Origin: Saltatorellus ferox
Lineage (GTDB): Bacteria; Planctomycetota; UBA1135; GCA-002686595
Reading direction: 5' to 3'
Assembly (NCBI GenBank): GCA_007751475.1
Contig: CP036434.1
Location: 4,345,524-4,409,523, forward strand
Length of the DNA stretch: 64,000 nucleotides
Positions 8,537 through 17,611 of the stretch are shown piece after piece. Positions within the stretch are counted from its first letter, which is position 1. Each line of letters begins with the position of its first letter. The position numbers and the translations under genes were made by a program. Under the pieces are notes generated by a model. That model did no database searches and had not been told where the DNA came from. It saw only the letters and a program-made list of their open reading frames with translations.

Positions 8537-9685
8537 TCAGGCCTGTCCGCCGATCGTCTGCATCATCTTCGTCAGGGGCATGATCAGCGCGATCACGAGA
8601 CCGCCGATCACGATCGCCATGAAGATAAGGATCGCCGGCTCCAGCACCTTGAAGAACGAGGCGAGCTTGCGATCCACCTGGATGTCGTAGGCGTCCGCGA
8701 CCTTCAGCAGCATGCCGTCGAGCTCGCCGGTCTCCTCGCCCACGTCGACCATGTTGGTCACGACGTCGTCGAACAGACCGGTCTCACCCATGGGACGAGC
8801 GATGCCCTCGCCCTCGCGGACGGTGCGGCGAATGTCCTCGACCGCATCCACGAGGACCTCGTTGCCGCTGGTGTCGCGACAGATCCCGAGCGCATCGAGG
8901 TGAGGCACGCCGGCCTGGACGAGCGTGCCGAACGTACGGGCGAACTGCGCTGTCATCGAACGGTTGAGCACGGGCCCCAGGAACGGGACCTTCAGAAGAA
9001 GAGCGTGCCAGCCGCGCCGATAGCCTCGGCTTCGGCGAACGGCGATTCCGTGGGCCACGAACGCAAGGACCGGCAGCCCGAGCACGAGGTACCACCACTG
9101 GGTCATGAACCCGCTGATCCCGAGCAAGATCCGCGTGGGCTCCGGCAGGTCGACGTTGAAGCTCTCGAAGATCTCCTTGAACTTCGGGATGACGAACATC
9201 ACGACGGCTGCGATCACCAGGATCGCGAAGAGCACGAGCACCGCCGGGTAGATCAGCGCCTGTTTGATCTTCGACCGGATGTCGGCCGCCTTTTCGCGGA
9301 AGACCGCGAGGCGGTTGAGGACTCGATCGAGCACTCCGCCGACCTCTCCGGCTCTCACCATCGAGGAGTAGAGATGATCGAAGACCCGATCGTGCTTGGC
9401 CATCGCCTCGGAGAGCGGTGAGCCGCCCGAGACGTCCTCCGTGATCTCGCGCAGGATGTCCTTGAAGGGCCCTGGCGAGGTCTGGCCCTCCAGGATCGTC
9501 AGCGCCTTGACGACCGGGATGCCCGCATCGGACAGCGTCGCGAGCTGGACGGTGAAGTCCGTGACGAGGTCGCCGTCCACCCTCTTGCCGCGGCCGCTGC
9601 GGGGAGCGGCGCCGGGCGCCCCGCCTCCGGGGGAGGCGCTGGCGCGCTTGGGGGCCGGGGAATTACGCTGGATACGTCGTGCCAT
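8537..9685 (-). CDS. pilC: Type IV pilus / type II secretion inner-membrane protein PilC
   Basis: Polytopic platform protein of the type IV pilus or type II secretion machine; it links the cytoplasmic ATPases to the growing fibre. The 382 residues from the ATG at 9685 contain two T2SSF domains: first from DFTVQLATLSDAGIPVVKAL, second from FARTFGTLVQAGVPHLDAL. Membrane helices are near 170-195 and 215-235, with a C-terminal one at ILIFMAIVIGGLVIALIMPL. The Ala/Gly/Arg-rich first 30 residues replace the usual N-terminus. The frame is open upstream to 9847, but that overlaps the ATPase gene. A 31-base gap separates it from the upstream ATPase. Confidence 0.92.
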   Translation of the reverse strand: MARRIQRNSPAPKRASASPGGGAPGAAPRSGRGKRVDGDLVTDFTVQLATLSDAGIPVVKALTILEGQTSPGPFKDILREITEDVSGGSPLSEAMAKHDRVFDHLYSSMVRAGEVGGVLDRVLNRLAVFREKAADIRSKIKQALIYPAVLVLFAILVIAAVVMFVIPKFKEIFESFNVDLPEPTRILLGISGFMTQWWYLVLGLPVLAFVAHGIAVRRSRGYRRGWHALLLKVPFLGPVLNRSMTAQFARTFGTLVQAGVPHLDALGICRDTSGNEVLVDAVEDIRRTVREGEGIARPMGETGLFDDVVTNMVDVGEETGELDGMLLKVADAYDIQVDRKLASFFKVLEPAILIFMAIVIGGLVIALIMPLTKMMQTIGGQA

Positions 9686-9716
9686 GGTGAACCTTGAATA
9701 GCGGAAGGGCTCTCGA

Positions 9717-11402
9717 TCAGACGAGCGTTTCCCGGAGAACTTCTTCGATCGTCGTGCGCCCTTCGGAAGCCGCCCGGAGGCCCGCTTCACGCAGCGTTCG
9801 CATGCCGCCCGCGATGGCCGCCGTACGCAGCTCTTCGATCGACGCATTCGTCTCGATGAGGCGCCGGATCTCGTCGTCGATCGTCATGATCTCGAAGAGC
9901 CCCGTGCGGCCCGAGTAGCCGGTGTGGTGGCACCGGGTGCAGCCCTTCCCGTAGGCCAGGGTCGATCCCCGTACGAGGTGGGCATCGGGCCCGAGCTCTC
10001 CGAGGAAATCCTCGTCCGGCTCGAAGGTGACCTTGCATTCGGGACAGACGGAACGAACGAGCCGCTGGGCCACCACCGACTCCAGGGTCGCTGCGATCAG
10101 GAACGGCTCGACGCCCATGTCGACGAGGCGCGTCACCGTACTCGGCGCGTCGTTGGTGTGGATGGTCGCGAAGACCGTGTGGCCGGTCAGGCTGGCCTCG
10201 ACGGCCGTCGCCCCGGTGTCACGGTCGCGGATCTCCCCCACCAGGATCTTGTCCGGGTCCTGGCGAAGGATCGAGCGCAGCACGGCCGCGTAGGTCACGC
10301 CGATATCCTCGTTGATCGGCACCTGGACGATCCCCTGGATGTCGTACTCGACCGGGTCCTCAACCGTGATGATCTTCGTCTCTGGCGTGTTCGCCTCGGA
10401 CAGCATCGCGTACAGGGTCGTCGTCTTGCCGGAGCCCGTGGGGCCCGTGACGAGCACGATGCCGTGGGGAATGCGCGTCAGCGCGCGCAGCGCGCTTTCG
10501 TCCGCGGGCTGCATGCCGAGCGCCGAAAGGTTCAGGTTGACCGCGCTGCGGTCGAGCACCCGCATGACGCAGCCCTCGCCCGAGGCCCCTGGAAGCGTCG
10601 CCACGCGCAGGTCAACGGGGCGACCGTCGATCGAAACCTCGATCCGGCCGTCCTGGGGCACGCGCGTCTCGGTGATGTCCAGGTCGGCCATGACCTTGAT
10701 CCGCGAGACGAGCGGCAGCGCGAGGTGCGGCGGCGGTGCTTCGACCTCGTACAGGGAGCCGTCCACGCGGTAGCGGATGCGGAACGCGTTCTCGTAGGTC
10801 TCGAAGTGCACGTCGCTCGCGCGGTCGCGGATGGCACGGTGCAGGATCGAGTTCAGGAGGCGCACCACAGGAAGGCTCTGCGCTGCGCTCTCCGCATCGG
10901 TGCCGAGCGCCGCCTTGGCGGCGTCCTTGATGGCGTCGGTGAGCGAGGCTTCCTCGCCGTAGTGCGCGAGCACGGCCGCCTTGATCGCTTCCGCGTCCGC
11001 CACGACGGCGCGCACCTCGTAGCCGGTGGTGAACGCGAGGTCCTCCAGCACCCCGGTATTCATCGGATCCGCGAGCGCCACCACGAGCGTGGCCCCTTCG
11101 ATCCGGATCGGCAGCACCCCGTAGGTGTGCGCGGCGGAACCGTCCACGGCGGCGAGCGCCTCCGGGTCGGGATCGACGGTGTTCAGGTTCACGGTCTCCA
11201 GGCCCGCCTGCTCGGCGAGCGCCAGCGCGATATCCGCGGGCGTGCAAGCCCCCGTCTCGATCAGCGCCTGGCCGATCAGTCCACCGTGCGCGCGCTGCTC
11301 TGCGAGCGCCGCCTGCACCTGGCTCTCACGGATCACACCGCGCGCCTTCAGGATCTGACCGAGGAGCGGGCGCGCGCCCGCGCTATCGGGAGGCGGGGTC
11401 AA
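9717..11402 (-). CDS. GspE/PilB-type secretion ATPase (second copy)
   Basis: Hexameric motor ATPase of the type IV pilus/type II secretion class. Domains: an N-terminal GspE/MshE-like region (about 10-150), then the ATPase core with Walker A GPTGSGKTTT, the Asp box EDPVEYD, Walker B ILVGEIRD, His box TIHTND, and a tetracysteine zinc site (CPEC and CTRC). The start is a TTG at 11402 overlapping the pilT stop as TTGA; no ATG exists before residue 113. This is the more divergent of two such ATPases that flank pilT. It could serve a separate fibre or act with the first. Confidence 0.9.
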   Translation of the reverse strand: MTPPPDSAGARPLLGQILKARGVIRESQVQAALAEQRAHGGLIGQALIETGACTPADIALALAEQAGLETVNLNTVDPDPEALAAVDGSAAHTYGVLPIRIEGATLVVALADPMNTGVLEDLAFTTGYEVRAVVADAEAIKAAVLAHYGEEASLTDAIKDAAKAALGTDAESAAQSLPVVRLLNSILHRAIRDRASDVHFETYENAFRIRYRVDGSLYEVEAPPPHLALPLVSRIKVMADLDITETRVPQDGRIEVSIDGRPVDLRVATLPGASGEGCVMRVLDRSAVNLNLSALGMQPADESALRALTRIPHGIVLVTGPTGSGKTTTLYAMLSEANTPETKIITVEDPVEYDIQGIVQVPINEDIGVTYAAVLRSILRQDPDKILVGEIRDRDTGATAVEASLTGHTVFATIHTNDAPSTVTRLVDMGVEPFLIAATLESVVAQRLVRSVCPECKVTFEPDEDFLGELGPDAHLVRGSTLAYGKGCTRCHHTGYSGRTGLFEIMTIDDEIRRLIETNASIEELRTAAIAGGMRTLREAGLRAASEGRTTIEEVLRETLV

Positions 11403-12445
11403 AGACGTCCCTCCAGATCCCGAGGCTCCTGGGCGAACGCGAGGGCCGTTTCGCGCGTGATCTCCTCGTCGCGCACGAGTTCGAGCAGGTAGTCGTCGAG
11501 CGTCACCATGCCCATGCGCTTGGACGTCTGGATCGTCGACTGAATCTTGTTCGTCTCGTTCTTGCGGATCAGGTTGCCGATCGCCGGGTTGTTGATCATG
11601 ACCTCGAAGCCAGCGATCCTGCCGCCGCCCTTGCGGGGCATCAGCACCTGGCTCACGACCGCGACGAGCGCGACCGAAAGCTGGGCGCGCACCTGTTCCT
11701 GCTGGTTCGCGGGATAGGCGTCGATGATCCTGTTGATGGTGCGCGCGCTGCCGGTGGTGTGGAGCGTGCCGAACACGAGGTGGCCTGTCTCGGCGGCCGT
11801 CAGCGCGGCCGAGATGGTGTCGAGGTCCCGCATCTCGCCGAGGAGGATCACGTCGGGGTCCTGGCGGAGCGCCCGGCGCATCGCCTCGACGAAGTCTGGC
11901 ACGTCGGAGCCGATCTCGCGCTGGGTGACGAGCCCGAGACCGTGGCGGTGATAGAACTCGATCGGGTCCTCGATCGTGATGATGTGCTTGTCGTAGCTCT
12001 GGTTGATCCAGTCGATCATCGTCGCGAGCGTCGTCGACTTACCGGAGCCCGTCGGACCCGTGACGAGGATGAGCCCGCGCGGGCGCTTGAGAAGCTCCTC
12101 GACCGCTTCGGGGAGACCGATCTGATCGAAGGTCAGAAGCTGGCTCGGGATCAGGCGCAGAATGGCCGTGAACTGACCGCGCTGCTTGAAACAGCTCACG
12201 CGGAAGCGGTTCCCGGACTCGTGCGCGAGGCCGAGGTCGGTCGTCCCGACCCTCTGGAGTTCCTCCCAGTGGACGTCGTCGCAGAGTTCGCGGCACCACT
12301 GCTCCGCCGAGGCGGCGTCGATGTCGTCCGTGGTGAGCGAGACCAGGCGTCCGTCGACGCGCCCCACCGGCGGGCGGCCAGGGTTCAGGTGCAAGTCGGA
12401 GGCGCCGGCGTCGATCGCCCGCCCCATCAGTTCCTTCACGTTCAT
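11399..12445 (-). CDS. pilT: Type IV pilus twitching motility ATPase PilT
   Basis: Hexameric ATPase that drives pilus retraction. The 348-residue length is usual. It has the N-terminal PAS-like region (ASDLHLNPGRPPVGRVDG), Walker A GPTGSGKSTT, Asp box IEDPIEF, Walker B VILLGEMRD, His box TLHTTG, and the C-terminal region with EVMINNPAIGNLIRKNET characteristic of PilT. ATG at 12445 is preferred. A TTG at 12454 would overlap the upstream stop as TTGA and add three residues. The gene lies between two PilB-type ATPases and leads into pilC, so assembly, retraction and platform genes are one transcript. Confidence 0.95.
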   Translation of the reverse strand: MNVKELMGRAIDAGASDLHLNPGRPPVGRVDGRLVSLTTDDIDAASAEQWCRELCDDVHWEELQRVGTTDLGLAHESGNRFRVSCFKQRGQFTAILRLIPSQLLTFDQIGLPEAVEELLKRPRGLILVTGPTGSGKSTTLATMIDWINQSYDKHIITIEDPIEFYHRHGLGLVTQREIGSDVPDFVEAMRRALRQDPDVILLGEMRDLDTISAALTAAETGHLVFGTLHTTGSARTINRIIDAYPANQQEQVRAQLSVALVAVVSQVLMPRKGGGRIAGFEVMINNPAIGNLIRKNETNKIQSTIQTSKRMGMVTLDDYLLELVRDEEITRETALAFAQEPRDLEGRL

Positions 12446-12450
12446 GGGGA

Positions 12451-14145
12451 TCAAGCGGACAGCGCTTCTTCTTCGGCGGTGGTGAGATTCGAGCCAGCGA
12501 CGCGCAGGACTTCCATGACGCTGGTGAGGCCTTCGGTCACCTTGGCCGCGCCATCGGACAGAAGCCCCCTCAGCGCGCCGGACGCTTCGGCCGTATCGCG
12601 CACGTCGTCGAGCGTGGCGCCCCGGAAGGTGCGCTCGCGAATCGTCGCGTCCATCGTGAAGAGCTCGTACAGCGCGACGCGGCCCTTGTAGCCTGAGCCC
12701 TCGCAGATGCGGCAGCCCTTGGGACGTTTGAAGCGCAGGTTGGGGTTGCCCGATGCGGCCTGGGTCAGCCCCATCGCACGCAGCTCCAGCTCCGAGGGCT
12801 CGTACTCCTGGGCGCAGGAGGAACAGAGCCGGCGAACGAGGCGCTGGCCGATGATGCCCTGGACCGACGCCGCGACGAGGAACGGCTTGACGCCGAGGTC
12901 GATGAGCCGCGTCAGAGCGCTGGGCGCATCGTTCGTGTGGAGCGTGGAGAACACGAGGTGCCCGGTGAGGGCGGCCTGGATCGCGATCTCGGCCGTCTCC
13001 AGGTCGCGGATTTCTCCTACGAGGATGACGTTGGGCGCGCAGCGCAGCATCGCCTTCAGGATGCGAGCAAACGTCAGGTGGATGCGGTTCTCGACCTGAA
13101 CCTGGTTGATCCCGGGGATGTGATATTCCACCGGATCCTCGGCCGTGATGATCTTCACGTCTGGCCGGTTCAGTTCCTGGAGCGCCGCGTAGAGCGTCGT
13201 CGTCTTGCCCGAACCGGTGGGTCCCGTAACGAGCACGATGCCGTTCGGCCGGTCGATCATCTTGCGGAACCAGCGCTGGTCGTCCGAGCTGAAGCCAAGC
13301 TGGGCGAGGCCCAGCAGGTTCTGTCCGCGATCCAGAAGACGCATCACCATGGTCTCGCCGTGGTTGGACGGCAGGATCGAGGCACGCACGTCGACGTCGC
13401 GACCCTCGATCTTCAGGCCGATGCGCCCGTCCTGCGGCTTGCGCTTCTCGGCGATGTCCATGCGCGCCATGATCTTGAGGCGGCTCATGAGCGGCGCACC
13501 GAGGTGCGGCGGGTGCTCGGCGACGTCCCGCAGCATGCCGTCGATGCGGAAGCGAATCCGCATCCGCCCGTGTCCCGGCTCGACGTGGATGTCCGAGGCG
13601 CGCGCGTCGAGTGCCTGCTTGAAGATACTGGAGACGAGGCGCACGATGGGCGCGTCGTCGTCCTCGCCGTCCCCGCCGATCACGGCGCCCATGGAGGCCG
13701 CGACGGCTTCTTCGGCGCCTGCGCCGTAGGCTGCTGCGATGGCCCGCTTGAGCGAGGCGGGCGCGCTGAGCGCACAGGCGATCTCCATGTCGCCGAGCAG
13801 GAACTGCAGCTGGTCCACGACGATCCGCTTCAGGGGATCGTCGATCGCCACGATCAGCTTGTCGCCCTTCTGCATCACGGGCAGCACGCCCTGCTCCTGG
13901 GCAAACTCGGCTGGAACGAGATCCAGCACCGCGTCGTTCACCTTGCCCTTCGAGAGGTCCACGAAGGGCAGGCCGTTCGCCTTCGCCAGGGCCCGATAGA
14001 CGGTGGGCTCGTCGGCGAAACCCAGACCGAGAACGGCCGCCTCCAGAGAGACTCCGCCCCCGCGCTGCTGGGCCTTGGCTTCACGAAGCTGAGCTTCATC
14101 CAGCGCGCCGCTGGAAAGGAGAATGTCGCCGAGGTCTTGGCTCAA
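12451..14145 (-). CDS. pilB: Type IV pilus assembly ATPase PilB (GspE family)
   Basis: Motor ATPase for fibre extension, 564 residues. An N-terminal GspE/MshE-like domain (about 1-150) precedes the ATPase core: Walker A GPTGSGKTTT, Asp box AEDPVEYH, Walker B ILVGEIRD, His box TLHTND, and a tetracysteine zinc site (CSSC and CRIC). The only usable start is TTG at 14145; an in-frame stop lies just upstream and no ribosome site is evident. It is the first gene of the pilus run, so a promoter should lie between here and the hairpin at 14248-14277. The stop is followed by pilT within six bases. Confidence 0.92.
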   Translation of the reverse strand: MSQDLGDILLSSGALDEAQLREAKAQQRGGGVSLEAAVLGLGFADEPTVYRALAKANGLPFVDLSKGKVNDAVLDLVPAEFAQEQGVLPVMQKGDKLIVAIDDPLKRIVVDQLQFLLGDMEIACALSAPASLKRAIAAAYGAGAEEAVAASMGAVIGGDGEDDDAPIVRLVSSIFKQALDARASDIHVEPGHGRMRIRFRIDGMLRDVAEHPPHLGAPLMSRLKIMARMDIAEKRKPQDGRIGLKIEGRDVDVRASILPSNHGETMVMRLLDRGQNLLGLAQLGFSSDDQRWFRKMIDRPNGIVLVTGPTGSGKTTTLYAALQELNRPDVKIITAEDPVEYHIPGINQVQVENRIHLTFARILKAMLRCAPNVILVGEIRDLETAEIAIQAALTGHLVFSTLHTNDAPSALTRLIDLGVKPFLVAASVQGIIGQRLVRRLCSSCAQEYEPSELELRAMGLTQAASGNPNLRFKRPKGCRICEGSGYKGRVALYELFTMDATIRERTFRGATLDDVRDTAEASGALRGLLSDGAAKVTEGLTSVMEVLRVAGSNLTTAEEEALSA

Positions 14146-14247
14146 GGTTCAGGGGAGGCGCCGCATAGGGCACCCGAGTACCGGAGGGAGGTCGTCAGGG
14201 GGAGGGCGGGGCCGCTGGACGCCGCACGAGCACCTACACCATAGCGA

Positions 14248-14277
14248 GGGGGCCGCGGAAGTTACTCCGCGGCCCCC
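14248..14277. terminator. Hairpin between DUF1573 gene and pilB
   Basis: Perfect 11-base GC-rich arms (14248-14258 and 14267-14277) enclose an 8-base loop. It lies downstream of the minus-strand DUF1573 gene and upstream of pilB. No U-tract follows on either strand, so its use as a terminator is likely but not certain. Confidence 0.55.
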
Positions 14278-14343
14278 ATAAAGACGCCGATCGGGGCCTC
14301 TCACGCACCAGGCGGTGCGCCAGACCCGGCGATCGAACCGCTA

Positions 14344-15924
14344 CTACTGGCCAGAATCGCCCTTCTTCACCGGGGCCTTCTGGGCACCACCCGGGCGCTG
14401 GACCGGGGTCCCGCCCTCGCCGGCCAGCTTGCGGCAGACGCCGGAGAACCGGAAGAACTCCTCGGGCTTCGACGGGTGACCCGTCTTGATGTTCACGCGG
14501 CCACGGAAGGATCCGTCCGCGTCGTCCGGGAGCCCCGTGAGGCGCAGCTCGATATCGACGGCGTTGCTGCCGCTGACCGGCTTGACGCTCGCCGCGAAGC
14601 GGTCGGCCCAGGCGAGCTCCGCCGCCTGCTCACCGGTGATCTCGACGGACACGTTGGAGAGATCGAACTCCGGCTCGTGGCAGGTCAGGCGCACGTTGCG
14701 CACGACCGTCTGGCCGGGACGCACGAGGCCGAGCGAGACGTACTGCGGCTGAAGCGACAGCGCGCCGAGAATGTTGTAGTTGATGTTCGTGCTCGCCTGG
14801 TAGACCGCGACGGCACCCGGCTTGGCGGCGTGCGCCTTGGACTCCGGAAGCGGCACGTCGCTGTTGAGGCGAAGCATGTATCCCTTCGGCTCGGCGGTCG
14901 AATCCTCCGCGATCGTGAAGGTGGCGCGCCAGTGGTTCGACTTGCCCTCGTCGTTCGGATTGATCGCCTCGACGTTCAGCGAGAGGCCCTGGGGCATCGG
15001 GATCGGACGCGAATCGTCCTGGGTGAGCATGATGGCCTCGCCCGAGGAGGTACGGAAGTCCACCGAAGCGGTCTTCGAAACGCCCTCGCGAATCTCGCCG
15101 AGCTGGAGGAACTTGGGCGTCGCGTCGATGAACGGTTCGACGTTGGCCATCAGCTGAAGCTGGTTCTGGCCGGCGGTGCCGTCGTTCGAGTAGACGTTGA
15201 TGCGCACGTTCGTGCGGTTGGACTTGCTGGTCGTGTCGAGGGTGGCCTCGAGCTCGATGTCGGCGCCCGGCATGATCTCGTCGCCGAACTTGTACAGCGT
15301 CGCGACCTCCTCGCCAGGCTGCTTGACCTTGACCTCACCGAGGGTACAGCCGCAGGTCGGGCTCGCCTGGCTGATGATGAGCGGCTCACTACCCGCGCTC
15401 TTCATCTCGAACACGTGGGTCAGCTGGTCGCCCTGGCGCGCCAGGCCGAAGTCGTGCTTGTCCGAGCCGAACTCGATCTCGAGCTTCGCGTTCGCGTTGC
15501 GCGGGGGGCGCGGAACGGCGCCGCGAGCGGCCCCGCCCTTGTCGGCTCCTGCGGCCTTCTGCTTGGCGAGGTACTCCTCCTGCTGCTTGAGCTGCTCGGG
15601 AGTCATGCCCTTGACAGCGCCGCCAGCCGGACCATCGTTCGCCCCGACGCCGGACTCGCCCTTGACGACTTCCACGGGGGCGGGCCCCGAGGTCACCGGC
15701 TTCTGGACGCGCTTCGCGGGCACGGTGACCGGCTTGGGCGGCGGCGTCTTGTCCGTCACGCTCCCGCGGCCCCCTTGCTGAACGAGGGCGGGCGCCGTGA
15801 GCGCAGCAGAAGTCGTCGTGGTACCGGTGGCGCTGGCGAAAGCACTGACGGCGAAGCCGCTGGCTGCGAGCAGCGCGACGGGAAGCCCGATGGAGAACTG
15901 TCGGCGAGGTGAGCTGTGATTCAT
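14344..15924 (-). CDS. Exported DUF1573-domain protein
   Basis: A 526-residue protein from the ATG at 15924. A signal peptide occupies about 1-38. A Pro/Lys/Gly-rich linker with a short helical stretch (MTPEQLKQQEEYLAKQK) follows, then DUF1573 with HDFGLARQGDQLTHVFEMK and the hallmark SPTCGCTLGEV. The remaining residues form further Ig-like beta domains with ISLGLV-type repeats (QYVSLGLVRPGQTVVRNV). DUF1573 is an ASPM/SPD2/hydin-like beta fold common in Bacteroidetes and Planctomycetes; a biochemical role is not known. The Lys/Pro-rich ends fit a cell-envelope protein. Open frame extends to 16017 but lacks a signal peptide at its front. Confidence 0.85.
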   Translation of the reverse strand: MNHSSPRRQFSIGLPVALLAASGFAVSAFASATGTTTTSAALTAPALVQQGGRGSVTDKTPPPKPVTVPAKRVQKPVTSGPAPVEVVKGESGVGANDGPAGGAVKGMTPEQLKQQEEYLAKQKAAGADKGGAARGAVPRPPRNANAKLEIEFGSDKHDFGLARQGDQLTHVFEMKSAGSEPLIISQASPTCGCTLGEVKVKQPGEEVATLYKFGDEIMPGADIELEATLDTTSKSNRTNVRINVYSNDGTAGQNQLQLMANVEPFIDATPKFLQLGEIREGVSKTASVDFRTSSGEAIMLTQDDSRPIPMPQGLSLNVEAINPNDEGKSNHWRATFTIAEDSTAEPKGYMLRLNSDVPLPESKAHAAKPGAVAVYQASTNINYNILGALSLQPQYVSLGLVRPGQTVVRNVRLTCHEPEFDLSNVSVEITGEQAAELAWADRFAASVKPVSGSNAVDIELRLTGLPDDADGSFRGRVNIKTGHPSKPEEFFRFSGVCRKLAGEGGTPVQRPGGAQKAPVKKGDSGQ

Positions 15925-16279
15925 GGGTCGGTGAGTCGGGTCGAGAGGGCCTCGAATGAGCTGGACCGTCGAGGGCAGTCCGGTGAGACCGGTCCGGAGG
16001 TGGGTATCGGACGTCATGGGGCCGAATCCGGAGGTCGGATCGCCTGTCAGGGGCGGGTACGGTGGGAAAAGTCAGGCTGTTAGACCAAGAATACAGATGT
16101 TTTTCTGTGAAGCAGATCGGGCAGCGCCCGCAAGGAGCCAGAACTACCTGCCGGTCGAGGAGTCAGAGCGCTACAACCTGTGGGACGCATCTCGGGGCCT
16201 GCTCCTTGACGGAGCCGTCCCGCAGGTGCCTCCCGGCTCGGACCCGTGAAAGGTCCCCACAATCGCCCACTTTCAGCCC
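15925..16279. other. Divergent intergenic region
   Basis: About 355 bases between the minus-strand DUF1573 gene and a plus-strand lipoprotein gene. A short AT-richer patch at about 16078-16110 includes a small inverted repeat (ACAGA 16093-16097, TCTGT 16104-16108). It probably holds promoters for both genes, but no sigma-70-like pair is clear enough to call. Short open frames here show no protein-like composition. Confidence 0.5.
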
Positions 16280-17029
16280 ATGACGACCGAAACCGACGTC
16301 CCCTTCCTGCAGCGTTCTCTCGGAAGCGCCTTCTGCCTGGGAGGGTTGCTCCTCGGCGGGGCGACCTCTTGCCGCGTGCCGGCCCCCACCGTCCAGCAGG
16401 GGCTCACCTACGGCTTCAATACGCCAGAACAGGCGCTCCAGTCGTTCCGCACCGCCGTCCAGGGCAACCTTCTCGAAGAGGAGTACCGCTGCTTCTCCCG
16501 CCAGTGGAAGGCGACCACCAAGGTCCGCTCCATCAACTACTACAGCGAGGTCCGCGACGAGCTGCTTTCGAAGATCCCCCAGCTGCGCTGGGCGCTCTAC
16601 CGCGCCGACAATCCCGAGGTGCTCTTCCAGTCGAGCATGGACGCCGTTCTCCAGAGCCGGATCCCGGGGCCACTCTGGACCAGGGATCGGTGGCTGATCT
16701 TCCGCATGCACCGCGAGGGTTACTGGGACGCCTGGACCGAAGCCACGCCGGAGAAGCCCACCGAAGGGAACACGGTCCGCGACCCCGTCGAAGCCGGGAT
16801 CCTGCAGTACATCGAGCGGTACGACGTCTATCGCGCGAACATCGACGACTTCTCGGAGGAGACCGGCAACACCGCGCCGGAGGCGATCATCGCGGTCAAG
16901 GGCGGCTGGCAGTGGAAGATCCAGGACTTCACGGTTCAGGACGACCCCATGACGTCGGAGGAGTTCGAGTCGCAGGCCCGAGCCTCCGTCCCCGTGGCTC
17001 CCGCCGACGTGAAGGGGACGGCCCCCTGA
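16280..17029 (+). CDS. Small lipoprotein of unknown function
   Basis: A 249-residue protein. The N-terminus has a hydrophobic segment (about 14-29) ending at A-T-S-C, a possible lipobox with Cys31. The mature part is soluble and rich in aromatic residues. It has a predicted helical start (NTPEQALQSFRTAVQ), as in small alpha+beta proteins of the NTF2 type, and a C-terminal strand GGWQWKIQDFTV. This pattern is compatible with an NTF2-like fold but the match is weak. No neighbour in the same direction. The stop lies 37 bases from the convergent thioredoxin gene stop. Confidence 0.7.
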   Translation: MTTETDVPFLQRSLGSAFCLGGLLLGGATSCRVPAPTVQQGLTYGFNTPEQALQSFRTAVQGNLLEEEYRCFSRQWKATTKVRSINYYSEVRDELLSKIPQLRWALYRADNPEVLFQSSMDAVLQSRIPGPLWTRDRWLIFRMHREGYWDAWTEATPEKPTEGNTVRDPVEAGILQYIERYDVYRANIDDFSEETGNTAPEAIIAVKGGWQWKIQDFTVQDDPMTSEEFESQARASVPVAPADVKGTAP

Positions 17030-17066
17030 CGATCACTGCTCCCGAGAGATCACTGCGCCTGAGAGA

Positions 17067-17510
17067 TCACCGCGGCTGAATCGAGCCCAACCACTGCGCG
17101 ATCTTGGCAGCGGGCATCGCTCCGCTCTGCCGAGCGACCTCGGCGCCGCCCTTGAACAGCACCAGCGTCGGGATGGATTGGATGCCGAACTGCTGCGCCG
17201 TCTGAACCGCAGCCTCGGTATCCACCTTCGCGAAGAGCACCTGGCCGAAATGCTCGCGCGCAGCGGCCTCGAACTGCGGCGCCATCGCCTTGCACGGCCC
17301 GCACCACTCGGCCCAGAAGTCGACGAGCACGGGCAGCCCGCTCCTTGCGATGTACTTCCCAAAGCTTGCGTCGTCGAGGGCCACGGGGTGGTCTGGAAGC
17401 AGCTTCGCGCTGCACCGACCGCAAACTGGCACGTCGCCGAAGCGATCATCAGGCACTCGATTGCGGGCACCGCAAGAGGCGCACGGGAGGTCGACGATGG
17501 TCTGTGACAT
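17067..17510 (-). CDS. trxC: Thioredoxin 2 (TrxC-like)
   Basis: Cytoplasmic disulfide reductase of 147 residues. The N-terminal zinc ribbon has two CxxC pairs (CASC and CGRC), followed by a thioredoxin domain with active site WCGPC, the cis-proline strand SIPTLVLFKGG and a C-terminal helix. This layout is specific to TrxC. The ATG at 17510 puts the first CxxC near residue 10 as in homologues; a longer frame to 17597 is unlikely. Convergent with the lipoprotein gene; 101 bases downstream of the next gene on its strand. Confidence 0.92.
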   Translation of the reverse strand: MSQTIVDLPCASCGARNRVPDDRFGDVPVCGRCSAKLLPDHPVALDDASFGKYIARSGLPVLVDFWAEWCGPCKAMAPQFEAAAREHFGQVLFAKVDTEAAVQTAQQFGIQSIPTLVLFKGGAEVARQSGAMPAAKIAQWLGSIQPR

Positions 17511-17611
17511 GGCGTCAGAATAGACCCGCACCGGGAAATTCTCACCCCGGAAGCGCATTCCGAGCCCTATCCGAGCCCGCGACGCCGTCCCGACCACCCC
17601 GGACGCCCGAC

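Noticed and set aside
7298..9421. 707-codon open frame on the plus strand opposite the sensor kinase and pilC
   Set aside because: The two minus-strand genes have all expected motifs; this frame has none.
14476..15912. 478-codon open frame opposite the DUF1573 gene
   Set aside because: No motif and no ribosome site; the DUF1573 signature on the other strand is clear.
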